Assembly: GCA_035526505.1 (NCBI GenBank)
Contig: DATLCF010000002.1
Coordinates: forward strand, 1-64,000
Length of the DNA stretch: 64,000 nt
Direction of reading: 5' to 3'
From: DATLCF01 sp035526505
GTDB taxonomy: Bacteria > Patescibacteriota > Saccharimonadia > Saccharimonadales > UBA4665
The notes under the pieces are model-generated. The model was not told where the DNA came from, ran no database searches, and saw only the letters and a list, made by a program, of their open reading frames with translations. Below are positions 17,281-25,147 of the stretch, in pieces. The first letter of the stretch is position 1. Each line of letters starts with the position of its first letter. The translations under genes were made by a program, and so were the position numbers.

Positions 17281-17394
17281 CGTAACCCTCAACCCAACAG
17301 ACCGTTCACGCGCGGTGTAAAAATTTTTGAGCCGAAGTCTCAAAAATTTTTACCCGGCTGCACTTCCGTTGAGTCTGTTGGGTTAAGGGTTACG
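17281..17394. repeat. Nested 114-bp palindrome, probably a bidirectional terminator
   Basis: The outer arms (17281-17302 and 17373-17394) are complementary over 22 bp with one mismatch. The inner arms (17314-17331 and 17339-17354) form AT-rich hairpins around CCGAAGT. It fills the gap between the convergent MurF-like and ddl genes. The size and nesting exceed a plain terminator, so a small palindromic repeat element is possible. Confidence 0.7.
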
Positions 17395-17406
17395 AGCGGC
17401 GGCGTG

Positions 17407-18327
17407 CTATTTGTTGATCTGTTTTCTGTTAATTGCCATTTGAACCAGGTTATCTACCAGTTCTTTCATATCTATGCCAGTCTGCTTGGCGGCTTTGGGG
17501 TACAGGCTTTGGTCGGTCATGCCAGGGAGGGTATTGGTTTCCAGAGTGTATATGTGGTTGTCGGGGGTGATAATAAAGTCGGTTCGTGACAGGTCGCGGC
17601 AACCGCACAGTGTGTGAATGCGTAGGGCTAGTTGCTGGGCTTGTTGTTGCAAGGCTTCGGACACGTGTTGCGGCGGGCATAGTTCTTGGGTTTTGCCGTT
17701 GTATTTGTTGTCGTAGTCGAACTCGCCGTCGGCGGGTGGGATGACTTCGATAACCGGCAGGGCTTGATCGCCCAGCACGCCTACCGTAACTTCCACGCCA
17801 GGGATGAGTGCTTCCAGTAGCATGCGCGGGTGGTGCATGAAGGTTTGGGCAATGGCGGGCATATCGGCCTGGCCTGGGCTGCGTACCACAAAAGTGTCTA
17901 TGCTGCTGCCGCTGTCGAATGGTTTGAGCACAAAGGGCTGCTTGAAGAGGGGTGATTGGGTGAAGGTGTGTTCATCTACCAGTTCGCCTTTGGCCATGAG
18001 GATATCGTGCTTCTTAAGTAATTGCCTATAACGCCATTTGTCAAAGCACAGGGCTGAAACGGTGGAGTCACTGCCTACGTACGTTACCCCAAGTGCTTCT
18101 AACTCGGCCTGAATAATTCCTTCTTCGCCCCCTTTGCCGTGCAGAGCGGGGAAGACGGCGTCGGCTTGTTGTAGTTGGGCTTTGTGGGGTTCCAGCCCCT
18201 CGGCGGGATCTATTAGTGTCACGTGGTGCCCGCTGGCTTGCAGCGCATCGGCCACGGCTTTGCCGGAACGTAATGATACTTCCCGTTCGTCGAAGGCACC
18301 GCCAGCTAATACAATAATGGCACTCAT
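17407..18327 (-). CDS. ddl: D-alanine--D-alanine ligase
   Basis: ATP-grasp ligase making D-Ala-D-Ala for the cell wall. Seen: N-terminal VLAGGAFDEREVSLRSG, then ALHGKGGEEGIIQ, KPFDSGSS, and the C-terminal metal/substrate loop ETNTLPGMTDQSLYPKAA. At 306 aa it is the normal short type. On the minus strand TACACT precedes the ATG by 6 nt with no Shine-Dalgarno, a likely leaderless start. It converges on the MurF-like gene. Confidence 0.95.
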   Translation of the reverse strand: MSAIIVLAGGAFDEREVSLRSGKAVADALQASGHHVTLIDPAEGLEPHKAQLQQADAVFPALHGKGGEEGIIQAELEALGVTYVGSDSTVSALCFDKWRYRQLLKKHDILMAKGELVDEHTFTQSPLFKQPFVLKPFDSGSSIDTFVVRSPGQADMPAIAQTFMHHPRMLLEALIPGVEVTVGVLGDQALPVIEVIPPADGEFDYDNKYNGKTQELCPPQHVSEALQQQAQQLALRIHTLCGCRDLSRTDFIITPDNHIYTLETNTLPGMTDQSLYPKAAKQTGIDMKELVDNLVQMAINRKQINK

Positions 18328-18400
18328 AGCATTAGTGTAGCATGCGATTTTTAGGCATGCCTACCTGGCATTTTGCTTAAAAATGTGAAACAATAGCGCA

Positions 18401-19198
18401 ATGATACGTGGAGGTATCGGTAAAGGGGTAAAGCCCCAAATTTTGGTAAGTGGCATGGCAGGGCTGCTTTGTTTGATGGGTCTGCTGGGTGTGCAGCGCC
18501 ACGCTATTATTTCGTCTGTGTATCAAGGGCCGCAACCTGTTATTGCTTCTACGCCGTACGCAGGTTCCGGTTTGTCGCCCAAAAATAGGGTAGAGGCTGT
18601 GGACTGTTCGCTTACCCCCTGTTTAGCCCTAACGTTCGATGACGGCCCCAATCCGGTTACTACCCCGCAAATTCTAGACATCCTGGAAGCGTACGATGCG
18701 CGCGCTACCTTTTTTGTTATTGGATCGCGTGTGCCAGGCCACGAGGCGTTACTACAGCGTATGTTCCAGGACGGGTTCGAAATTGGCAATCACAGCTGGT
18801 CACACCCAGACCTAACCAAGCTAAGCTCTGTGCAAGTACGCCAGCAGGTCGAACAAACCCAAACGGCAGTTATTAACGCCGGCGTGCCCGCGCCGCGTCT
18901 GTTCCGTCCGCCATATGGCGCAGTAAATCCTATGGTTAAAAGCCAAATACCACTTACTCTGGTTATGTGGAATGTCGATCCCGAAGACTGGCAAACACCG
19001 GATGTAAGCCAAATTATCGCCAAGGTAGAGGCTCAGGCCAAACCGGGCGGCATGGTGGTTATGCACGACATTCACGCCCAAACTGCCCAAGCCCTGCCAA
19101 CCATTTTGGATAATTTAGAAGATCGCTTTCAGCTGGTAACCGTCAGCGATCTATTCAACCTGGCCCCCGGCCAACGCGGCGAATACTTTGGTCGCTAA
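18401..19198 (+). CDS. Membrane-anchored polysaccharide deacetylase (NodB family)
   Basis: 265 aa, probably removing acetyl groups from peptidoglycan or another envelope glycan outside the membrane. One N-terminal hydrophobic segment (about residues 13-31) acts as anchor or signal. The NodB domain carries motif 1 TFDDGP (D80, D81), motif 2 NHSWSHPD (H131, H135), motif 3 RPPYG (R169), MWNVDPEDW and the C-terminal VVMHDIH. All catalytic and metal ligands are present. A weak AACAAT lies 6 nt before the ATG and no Shine-Dalgarno is visible. Confidence 0.92.
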   Translation: MIRGGIGKGVKPQILVSGMAGLLCLMGLLGVQRHAIISSVYQGPQPVIASTPYAGSGLSPKNRVEAVDCSLTPCLALTFDDGPNPVTTPQILDILEAYDARATFFVIGSRVPGHEALLQRMFQDGFEIGNHSWSHPDLTKLSSVQVRQQVEQTQTAVINAGVPAPRLFRPPYGAVNPMVKSQIPLTLVMWNVDPEDWQTPDVSQIIAKVEAQAKPGGMVVMHDIHAQTAQALPTILDNLEDRFQLVTVSDLFNLAPGQRGEYFGR

Positions 19199-19221
19199 AA
19201 TTATGCTATAATTCAGAGCAA

Positions 19222-19269
19222 ATGCAACCATGGCACGCCTACCAGCCCCAGCTTCTCCTCGCCCTGTAG
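19222..19269 (+). CDS. Possible leucine-rich leader peptide of leuS
   Basis: A 15-codon ORF (MQPWHAYQPQLLLAL) in the leader of leuS. Four of its last five codons are Leu (CTT CTC CTC GCC CTG), then TAG. TATAAT at 19207-19212 lies 9 nt upstream, the spacing of other leaderless starts here. The stop falls in a GCCC-TGTA-GGGC hairpin followed by a T-rich run. A Leu-rich leader peptide plus hairpin ahead of leucyl-tRNA synthetase is the classic shape of attenuation control. The stem is short, so this is a hypothesis. Confidence 0.4.
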   Translation: MQPWHAYQPQLLLAL

Positions 19270-19285
19270 GGCACTTATTTCTTTT
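19261..19285 (+). terminator. Possible attenuator hairpin in leuS leader
   Basis: GCCC-TGTA-GGGC followed by ACTTATTTCTTTT. The 5' arm overlaps the last codons of the 15-codon leader ORF. GCCTAC upstream could pair with GTAGGGC as an alternative structure. The 4-bp stem is weak on its own. Confidence 0.3.
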
Positions 19286-19289
19286 CCGG

Positions 19290-19295
19290 TATAAT
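19290..19295 (+). promoter_or_regulatory. Second leuS promoter -10
   Basis: TATAAT downstream of the attenuator-like hairpin. With GAAGGA near 19311 it would drive the 26-codon ORF at 19326 and leuS independently of the first promoter. Confidence 0.45.
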
Positions 19296-19325
19296 TCTGT
19301 AAAGACAAACGAAGGACTTTTCCTA

Positions 19326-19406
19326 ATGCAACGATATGACCCCCAAGATATTGAGCCAGAGGCTGTTTCTGTAAACACCAGCGGAGTGTCGTATGAAGCG
19401 GTATAA
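19326..19406 (+). CDS. 26-codon upstream ORF mimicking the LeuS N-terminus
   Basis: A short ORF with its own Shine-Dalgarno (AAGGA) and promoter. Its first eleven residues, MQRYDPQDIEP, match the LeuS start MKRYNPKEIEP at seven positions, with conservative changes at the other four; codons differ, so protein similarity exceeds DNA similarity. It overlaps the leuS start by 14 nt in another frame, so leuS translation may be coupled to it. It may be a regulatory leader peptide or the fossil of a duplicated 5' end. Confidence 0.4.
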   Translation: MQRYDPQDIEPEAVSVNTSGVSYEAV

Positions 19407-21834
19407 TCCAAAGGAAATAGAACCGCGATGGCAAAAATCCTGGGCCGATAGTAACATTTATCAGGCCAGCGAAGACACTTCCAAACCAAAACGCTACATT
19501 CTGGAATATTTCCCTTATCCCAGCGGAGCAGCTATGCACGTGGGGCATGTGCGCAATTACACTATTGGCGATGCCATTAGCCGGCACGCGCGTATGCGCG
19601 GCCACAATGTGCTGCACCCTATGGGGTGGGATGCCTTTGGTTTGCCGGCCGAAAACTACGCTATTAAAACCGGTATCAGCCCCCAGCAGGCAATTAAAGA
19701 AAACACCGGCAAGTTTAAACAGCAGCTGATACAAATGGGCTTTAGCTATGACTGGTCGCGCGAATTTGCCAGCAGCGACCCGGATTATTACAAGTGGACC
19801 CAATGGTTCTTCTTGTTGTTACACGAAAAAGGCCTGGCCTACCAAAAAGAAAGCCCCCAGTGGTGGTGCCCGGTGGACAAAACAGTACTAGCTAACGAGC
19901 AGGTCGAAAACGGCCATTGCTGGCGCTGCGGCAGTGAAGTAGAAAAGAAATTACTAAAACAGTGGTTTTTCAAGATTACCGAATACGCCGATCGATTAGA
20001 AAAAGACCTGGACGAAGTGGACTGGAGCGAGTCCATTAAAGCCATGCAGCGCAACTGGATTGGCCGCAGCAAAGGCGCCGAAGTTGATTTTAAAATAGAC
20101 GGCTCTGACCAAAAGCTAACCATTTTTACCACTCGCCCCGACACGCTGTTTGGCGCGACATTTATGGTGCTGGCGCCCGAACATCCCCTGGTGTCGGCAA
20201 TTACCCCAGCCGAGCACAAGCAACAGGTAGAACACTACCAGGCCAAAATTCGTAACAAATCCGACATCGAGCGCCAAGAAACCGACCGCGAGAAAACCGG
20301 TGTGTTCACCGGCGCGTATGCCATCAACCCGGTAAACAATCAAAAAATCCCAATTTGGATTGCCGACTATGTACTGATGGGTTACGGCACCGGCGCCATC
20401 ATGGCCGTGCCCGCCCACGACGAACGCGACCACGAATTTGCCCAAAAGTTCGACTTGCCCATTATTCGAGTGGTTAAAAACGATGAACCAGACGGTCAAT
20501 GTACCAGCGGCGAAGGCACTATGATGCATTCCGGTGCCTACGATGGGATATCGGCAAGTACGGCACGCGAAAAAATTGTGGCTGACCTGGAAAAATGGGG
20601 TGTGGGCAAGGAACGCATCAATTACAAAATTCGCGACTGGCTTATTAGCCGCCAACGGTATTGGGGCGCGCCTATTCCTATGGTGCACTGTGAAAAATGC
20701 GGTACCCAACCCGTGCCTGAGGATCAATTGCCGGTGGTGCTGCCGGAAATGCAAAGTTACGAGCCATCCGGTGACGGCCGCAGCCCGCTGGCCCGGGTAC
20801 CCGAGTTTGTAAACACCGCATGTCCTAAGTGTGGCGGTGCAGCCCGGCGCGAAACCGACACCATGGATGGCTTTGCCTGCAGCAGCTGGTATTTTTTGCG
20901 CTTTGCCGACCCGCACAACAGCGAAAAACCATTTGATGATGACAAAATCAAGCACTGGCTGCCGGTAGACGACTATATTGGCGGCGCCGAACACGCCGTT
21001 ATGCACCTGCTGTACGCCCGCATGTGGACTAAGGTGATGTTTGACGAAGGGTTAGTTAACTTTAACGAACCATTTAAGCGCCTGCGCAACCACGGCATGA
21101 TTTTGGCCCCGGACGGCCGCAAAATGAGCAAAAGCTGGGGTAACGTAATTGCGCCAGATGATCTTATAGAGCAGGGATATGGCGCCGATGCCATCCGTAT
21201 TATGGAGTTGTTTATCGGCCCATGGAATCAATCGGCTAACTGGAGTGTGGAAGGCATGGGCGGCAGTTACCGCTTTTTGCAACGCATTTGGACGCTAACG
21301 CAAGAATACATGGAACGCGGCGACTCTAACGATAACGCCGACGACAAAGCCATAAAGCAAACCATGCACCGTACCATTAAAAAGGTGGGTGCCGACCTGG
21401 AGCACCTGGGCTTTAATACGGCAATTGCTGCCATGATGGAAGCCGTTAACGATTTGTACAAAATCAAAACGCAGGTTGGGTTTGGGCAAGCCAGTACCAC
21501 CTGGCGTTGGGCTATCGAAACTCTGTTGCAATTGCTGGCCCCATTCACCCCGCATATTACCGAAGAACTGTGGGCGCAATTAGGCCACGACACCTCCATC
21601 CACATTAGCGATTGGCCTAAGCACGACGAGCAGTTTGTAGCTAGCGACACCGTAACCATTGTGGTTCAAATAAACGGCAAAGTCCGCGCCCAACTGCAAC
21701 TGCCTGCAGGCGTCACCGAAGACCAAGCTATCCAGGCCGCCCACGAAGACCAAAAAGTCCAAGCGGCTTTAGCTGGCAGGCCTATCAAAAAGACCATCTA
21801 CGTGCCCAAAAAGCTGATTAGTTTTGTAGGGTAA
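19393..21834 (+). CDS. leuS: Leucyl-tRNA synthetase
   Basis: Class I synthetase charging tRNA-Leu. The 813-aa product has the HIGH motif as HVGH (49-52), the CP1 editing domain (TFFGA-type TRPDTLFGATFMVLAPEH and GTGAIMAVPAHDERD), Cys pairs of zinc-type insertions (CEKCG and CPKCGG), KMSKS at 577-581, an anticodon-binding helical domain and the C-terminal VQINGKVRAQL extension. GGAG lies 6 nt before the ATG, inside the overlapping upstream ORF. The leader of about 190 bp is unusually complex for this compact genome. Confidence 0.97.
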   Translation: MKRYNPKEIEPRWQKSWADSNIYQASEDTSKPKRYILEYFPYPSGAAMHVGHVRNYTIGDAISRHARMRGHNVLHPMGWDAFGLPAENYAIKTGISPQQAIKENTGKFKQQLIQMGFSYDWSREFASSDPDYYKWTQWFFLLLHEKGLAYQKESPQWWCPVDKTVLANEQVENGHCWRCGSEVEKKLLKQWFFKITEYADRLEKDLDEVDWSESIKAMQRNWIGRSKGAEVDFKIDGSDQKLTIFTTRPDTLFGATFMVLAPEHPLVSAITPAEHKQQVEHYQAKIRNKSDIERQETDREKTGVFTGAYAINPVNNQKIPIWIADYVLMGYGTGAIMAVPAHDERDHEFAQKFDLPIIRVVKNDEPDGQCTSGEGTMMHSGAYDGISASTAREKIVADLEKWGVGKERINYKIRDWLISRQRYWGAPIPMVHCEKCGTQPVPEDQLPVVLPEMQSYEPSGDGRSPLARVPEFVNTACPKCGGAARRETDTMDGFACSSWYFLRFADPHNSEKPFDDDKIKHWLPVDDYIGGAEHAVMHLLYARMWTKVMFDEGLVNFNEPFKRLRNHGMILAPDGRKMSKSWGNVIAPDDLIEQGYGADAIRIMELFIGPWNQSANWSVEGMGGSYRFLQRIWTLTQEYMERGDSNDNADDKAIKQTMHRTIKKVGADLEHLGFNTAIAAMMEAVNDLYKIKTQVGFGQASTTWRWAIETLLQLLAPFTPHITEELWAQLGHDTSIHISDWPKHDEQFVASDTVTIVVQINGKVRAQLQLPAGVTEDQAIQAAHEDQKVQAALAGRPIKKTIYVPKKLISFVG

Positions 21835-21924
21835 TTGTAAGCTTGCTTTTTTGGTTACTGCTCAGTTCCCTTCTGCTAGTATGGGCTGTTAGGCGCATAC
21901 GATGGCGTCATCGGGTGGCACCTC

Positions 21925-21953
21925 TTGAGATTTTTGCTCTTTATTGCTATAAT
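21925..21953 (+). promoter_or_regulatory. rpmF promoter
   Basis: TTGAGA, 17 nt, TATAAT: one of the best housekeeping-type promoters in the window, about 50 bp ahead of rpmF. The remainder of 21835-22005 shows nothing else I can name. Confidence 0.7.
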
Positions 21954-22005
21954 TAGCCCTAAGTTATTAAAGTAAACCATTGATTTCAGGGAGTTACTCC
22001 ACGTT

Positions 22006-22152
22006 ATGGGTAAACCAAAGAAACGTACCAGCCCACGCCGTACCGGCTCTCGCCGCAGCCACTTGGTTCTCAAGCTGGCCCGCGCCGTGAACGCTAAATC
22101 TCCAGTCAAGGCTCGCACCACTAAGCGCGAAACCGGCAAAAAAGCCGCCTAG
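22006..22152 (+). CDS. rpmF: 50S ribosomal protein L32 (bL32)
   Basis: A 48-codon gene too short for many ORF cut-offs. The product starts MGKPKKRTSPRRTGSRRSH, the L32 signature (PK-RTS-RR...RRSH), and is strongly basic throughout. The zinc-type Cys pairs found in some L32 proteins are absent. GGGAG precedes the ATG, and a consensus promoter lies at 21925-21953. nusB follows 51 bp downstream with a TATACT of its own at 22173. Confidence 0.9.
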   Translation: MGKPKKRTSPRRTGSRRSHLVLKLARAVNAKSPVKARTTKRETGKKAA

Positions 22153-22203
22153 AGCTTAGTGTACAAACAGACTATACTGGAAGAGTAAACGGATTTTAAC
22201 AAT

Positions 22204-22680
22204 ATGGCATCGAATCGTCACCTTGGCCGCATCATCGCACTGCAAACGCTCTACGAGCAGGATTTCCGCCGTGCTGCTGGCGACAAGCATTTTGACCTCG
22301 ATGCTGTATTGGCGCGCAACATTGCTCGTTACGAGGCTACGGTTGATGACAAAGTGTTCATCGAGCAGCTGGTGCGTGGTGTGGCTGCCAACGAGGCCGC
22401 ACTGGATGTCCAGCTGCAGCCAGCCGCCCCCCAGTGGCCCATTGACCAAATTGCCCGCATGGACCGCGTGGTGCTGCGTATTGGCTTGTACGAACTAACC
22501 AGTGGCGCCGATGTACCGCCCAAAGTGGTCATTAACGAAGCCGTGGAACTAGCCAAAGCCTTTGGCAGCGAAAATTCGTCCAAATTCGTAAACGGCGCCT
22601 TAGGAACACTGTTGCGTATGCGCGACGAAGGCACTCTAGGTGTGAGTACCGATGAAGTCAAGAAAGGGGCAGTACAATGA
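22204..22680 (+). CDS. nusB: Transcription antitermination factor NusB
   Basis: All-helical protein that with NusE binds boxA RNA during rRNA transcription. The 158-aa product starts ASNRHLGRIIALQTLYEQD, carries LVRGV mid-way, and ends with the family signature IDQIARMDRVVLRIGLYEL...PPKVVINEAVELAKAFGSENSSKFVNG in pieces. Length is normal. Its stop overlaps the start of the NUDIX gene by 4 nt, starting the run nusB-NUDIX-rnc-hypothetical. Confidence 0.95.
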   Translation: MASNRHLGRIIALQTLYEQDFRRAAGDKHFDLDAVLARNIARYEATVDDKVFIEQLVRGVAANEAALDVQLQPAAPQWPIDQIARMDRVVLRIGLYELTSGADVPPKVVINEAVELAKAFGSENSSKFVNGALGTLLRMRDEGTLGVSTDEVKKGAVQ

Positions 22681-23177
22681 AACGACCCAAACCCCTCCAG
22701 GGCTTTAAGCGCTTTGTAAACACGCGGCGCCCCACCATTCAGGAAGTCGTGCAAGAAACGACCTCTGGCGGTGTAGTCTTCCGTCGTGATAAGCACACCG
22801 GCAAATTGGAAATACTGCTTATTCAGGACGCTAAAAACCGTTGGACTATTCCGAAAGGCCATGTCGAACCCAACGAAGAGCCCAAACAAACGGCCGAGCG
22901 CGAAATCCGCGAAGAAACCGGCCTGCAAGAGATGAAAGTGTTTAACTGGCTGGGTAAAGTCAACTTCCGCTACCGCCGCGGCCAAACCCTGGTGCTTATG
23001 ACCATGCACATTTATTTAGTACAGGGCCTGGGCGATACCAACAAGCTGCACCCAGAAGATTGGCTCAACGACATCCGCTGGTTCCCGGCCCACCAGGCGA
23101 TTGATAAAATTGCCTACGATGACATTGGCAAGCTAATACTCGTGGGTATGAAAAAGATCCGCGACGCAAAACTATAA
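22677..23177 (+). CDS. NUDIX hydrolase
   Basis: 166-aa pyrophosphohydrolase. The Nudix box GHVEPNEEP...REIREETGL is intact, preceded by the typical SGGVVFRRD strand and WTIPKG. The substrate could be an oxidised nucleotide, Ap4A or an RNA cap; sequence alone does not decide. About 20 basic residues precede the domain. It is translationally coupled to nusB and 17 bp ahead of rnc, so nucleic-acid housekeeping is plausible. Confidence 0.9.
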   Translation: MKRPKPLQGFKRFVNTRRPTIQEVVQETTSGGVVFRRDKHTGKLEILLIQDAKNRWTIPKGHVEPNEEPKQTAEREIREETGLQEMKVFNWLGKVNFRYRRGQTLVLMTMHIYLVQGLGDTNKLHPEDWLNDIRWFPAHQAIDKIAYDDIGKLILVGMKKIRDAKL

Positions 23178-23194
23178 CAAGAGAAACGTAACGC

Positions 23195-23893
23195 ATGCAA
23201 GATTTCAGCGCCTACCAAACCTTTGCCCAAAACACCTTGGGTGTAACATTTGACAATATTGACCTGCTGGTTACCGCCTTTACTCACCGCTCGTACGTAA
23301 ATGAACACAAAAAAACAGTTAAAGAGCATAACGAACGCCTGGAATTTTTAGGTGACGCTGTGCTGGAGCTGGTAGTTACCGAATACTTGTATGGTAACTT
23401 TACCGAGCCAGAGGGCATTCTAACCAACTGGCGCAGCAGCCTGGTGCGCACCGAAAGCATTGGTGCTGCAGCCTCGCGTTTTGGGTTTGAGCCCATGCTG
23501 CGCTTAAGTCGCGGCGAACGCCGGGGCAGTGAACGGGGCCGTGCCCAAATTTTGGCCAACAGTTTTGAGGCGGTGGTGGGCGCCATTTACCTAGATAAAG
23601 GCTACGGCGCTGCCAAGGCCTTTATTACCAAAAGCATCCTGGTAACATTTAAAGACATCCTTAAAAACGGCACCTGGCTGGATGCTAAATCGCACCTGCA
23701 AGAAGTAGCCCAAAGCGTGGAGGGCCATACGCCCGTATATAAGGTGTTAAGCGAAGAAGGCCCGGATCACGACAAAATCTTTACCGTGGGCGTGTTTGTA
23801 AACGGCAAGCTTAAAGGCAAGGGTACCGGCCCTAGCAAGCAAATCGCCCAACAGCAATCCGCTGAAACAGCATTAACTACCTACAATACATAA
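23195..23893 (+). CDS. rnc: Ribonuclease III
   Basis: Double-stranded RNA endonuclease for rRNA and mRNA processing. 232 aa: catalytic domain with the signature HNERLEFLGDAVLEL (E50, D54), second acidic cluster near NSFEAVVGAIYLD, then a dsRNA-binding domain from about 160 ending KGKGTGPSKQIAQQQSAE. Full-length. AAGAG precedes the start as ribosome binding site. Confidence 0.96.
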   Translation: MQDFSAYQTFAQNTLGVTFDNIDLLVTAFTHRSYVNEHKKTVKEHNERLEFLGDAVLELVVTEYLYGNFTEPEGILTNWRSSLVRTESIGAAASRFGFEPMLRLSRGERRGSERGRAQILANSFEAVVGAIYLDKGYGAAKAFITKSILVTFKDILKNGTWLDAKSHLQEVAQSVEGHTPVYKVLSEEGPDHDKIFTVGVFVNGKLKGKGTGPSKQIAQQQSAETALTTYNT

Positions 23894-23896
23894 GTA

Positions 23897-24520
23897 ATGA
23901 CCGAACGCCTTCCGCTAACACATCATCCTTTAGTACACCCTTTATCGTTGGGGCGCCTTATTGCGCGTGCGGGGAGCGGTAATTATAAAGTGCATGGTAG
24001 TAAAGAAAGTGTTGGTTGTGTAGTAGTGCCTGCGTTTGGCCAGCGCCAGGAAGGGGATCGAAAAGTACCCGGCGAAAGCAACCAAGCTCTTGCCAGGCTT
24101 ACCCGTCAGTTATTCCCTGGCGTACCGGTTATTGCCCAGTGGGAGGTGGATGATGCACTGCGCGAACAAAACGATGGCGCCGGCGCCCCTTACCGCATAG
24201 AAGAGCACGCTAAACCAGGCGCATACCTTGATACCCGTGAAGTTGTCCGCCAAGCAGCTGAGATGATTACCACTGGGGGGCTGGACGGTCATGTGGGCGT
24301 ACTGGCTCATCCTCATCACATGCCTAGAGCAGACGCTTCAATGGGCGCAGTGCTTTTTGACGGAAGGAGCACGGTTGCCGTACCAGGTGTTGAGGTGCCA
24401 TGGGACGAGCAGTCGTCACAGCGTCAGACGCGTTCCCCCAAGGATTGGGGCACGCGCGAAGCTGTGGCTATTGGTATGTATGCGGCCCGCGGTTGGATCG
24501 ATCTTAGCCACGCGGCCTAA
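23897..24520 (+). CDS. Hypothetical protein, 207 aa, downstream of rnc
   Basis: Starts 3 nt after the rnc stop and is surely cotranscribed. Its strand-helix layout (CVVVPAFGQRQ, then a long helix; GVPVIAQWEVDDAL; VGVLAHPHHMPRA) recalls the DUF218/YdcF-SanA fold, in which a nucleotide-like ligand is bound, but the standard motifs are not clear enough to claim membership. No signal or membrane segment, so it would be a soluble version. Function unknown. Confidence 0.7.
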   Translation: MTERLPLTHHPLVHPLSLGRLIARAGSGNYKVHGSKESVGCVVVPAFGQRQEGDRKVPGESNQALARLTRQLFPGVPVIAQWEVDDALREQNDGAGAPYRIEEHAKPGAYLDTREVVRQAAEMITTGGLDGHVGVLAHPHHMPRADASMGAVLFDGRSTVAVPGVEVPWDEQSSQRQTRSPKDWGTREAVAIGMYAARGWIDLSHAA

Positions 24521-24612
24521 AACAGTTTGACATCAGGGGCGGTTATCTGTAAAATATACCGCAGATTACTTTACAAGCCCCTAAGGTAGACGAAAGAGAG
24601 AATACAAGATAT

Positions 24613-25047
24613 ATGTTAGCTATCCGTATGCAACGCACCGGTCGCAAAGGTCACGCAATGTTCCGCGTGGTGGTGCAGGAATCGCGCTTAACCCCAACCA
24701 GTGGTAAGGTTGTTGCCTTACTTGGTTCTTATGACCCGCACGGCAAAGCTGCTACCCTGGACAAAGAAAAGGCCGCCCTGTTTCTAAAAAACGGCGCCCA
24801 GCCATCCGACCGTGCCGCTCGCTTGCTGAAAAGTGAAGGCGTTAAGCTGCCCGAGTGGGTTAAGCTATCTGACACCAAAAAGCGTACCATTCGCAACACT
24901 GACAAGCTGCGCAAGAACCGGCCTGTAGAAGAAAAGCCCAAGGCCGAAGAATCCACGGCAGAACAGCCGGCTACCAAAGAAACTCCAGCACCCGAAGCAA
25001 CCGAAACGGCAGAACCCACCGAAGCCGAAGACAAAAAAGAAGCCTAA
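24613..25047 (+). CDS. rpsP: 30S ribosomal protein S16 with acidic tail
   Basis: The N-terminal 80 residues are a standard bS16: MLAIRMQRTGRKGHAMFRVVV, SGKVVALLGSYDPHGK, and the PSDRAARLLKSEG helix. Residues after about 100 form a Pro/Glu/Ala-rich, strongly acidic tail of about 40 residues not found in most S16 proteins. GAAAGAGAGA precedes the ATG. A strong terminator follows. Confidence 0.95.
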   Translation: MLAIRMQRTGRKGHAMFRVVVQESRLTPTSGKVVALLGSYDPHGKAATLDKEKAALFLKNGAQPSDRAARLLKSEGVKLPEWVKLSDTKKRTIRNTDKLRKNRPVEEKPKAEESTAEQPATKETPAPEATETAEPTEAEDKKEA

Positions 25048-25067
25048 GAAGCTTTAGCCCAAGCCAA

Positions 25068-25103
25068 AAAAACAGGCGCGAATCTTGCGCCTGTTTTGTT
25101 TTT
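25068..25103 (+). terminator. rpsP terminator
   Basis: AAACAGGCGC, short loop, GCGCCTGTTTTGTTTTT: a strong GC stem with a T tract. TATAAT of the next gene follows near 25106. Confidence 0.8.
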
Positions 25104-25147
25104 GCTATAATAAGGCAGTACCACCTAAACGTGAAGGAGTGACCTAT

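Noticed and set aside
19213..21006. Minus-strand frames of 196 and 296 aa across leuS
   Set aside because: Shadows of leuS, which is complete and carries HVGH and KMSKS.
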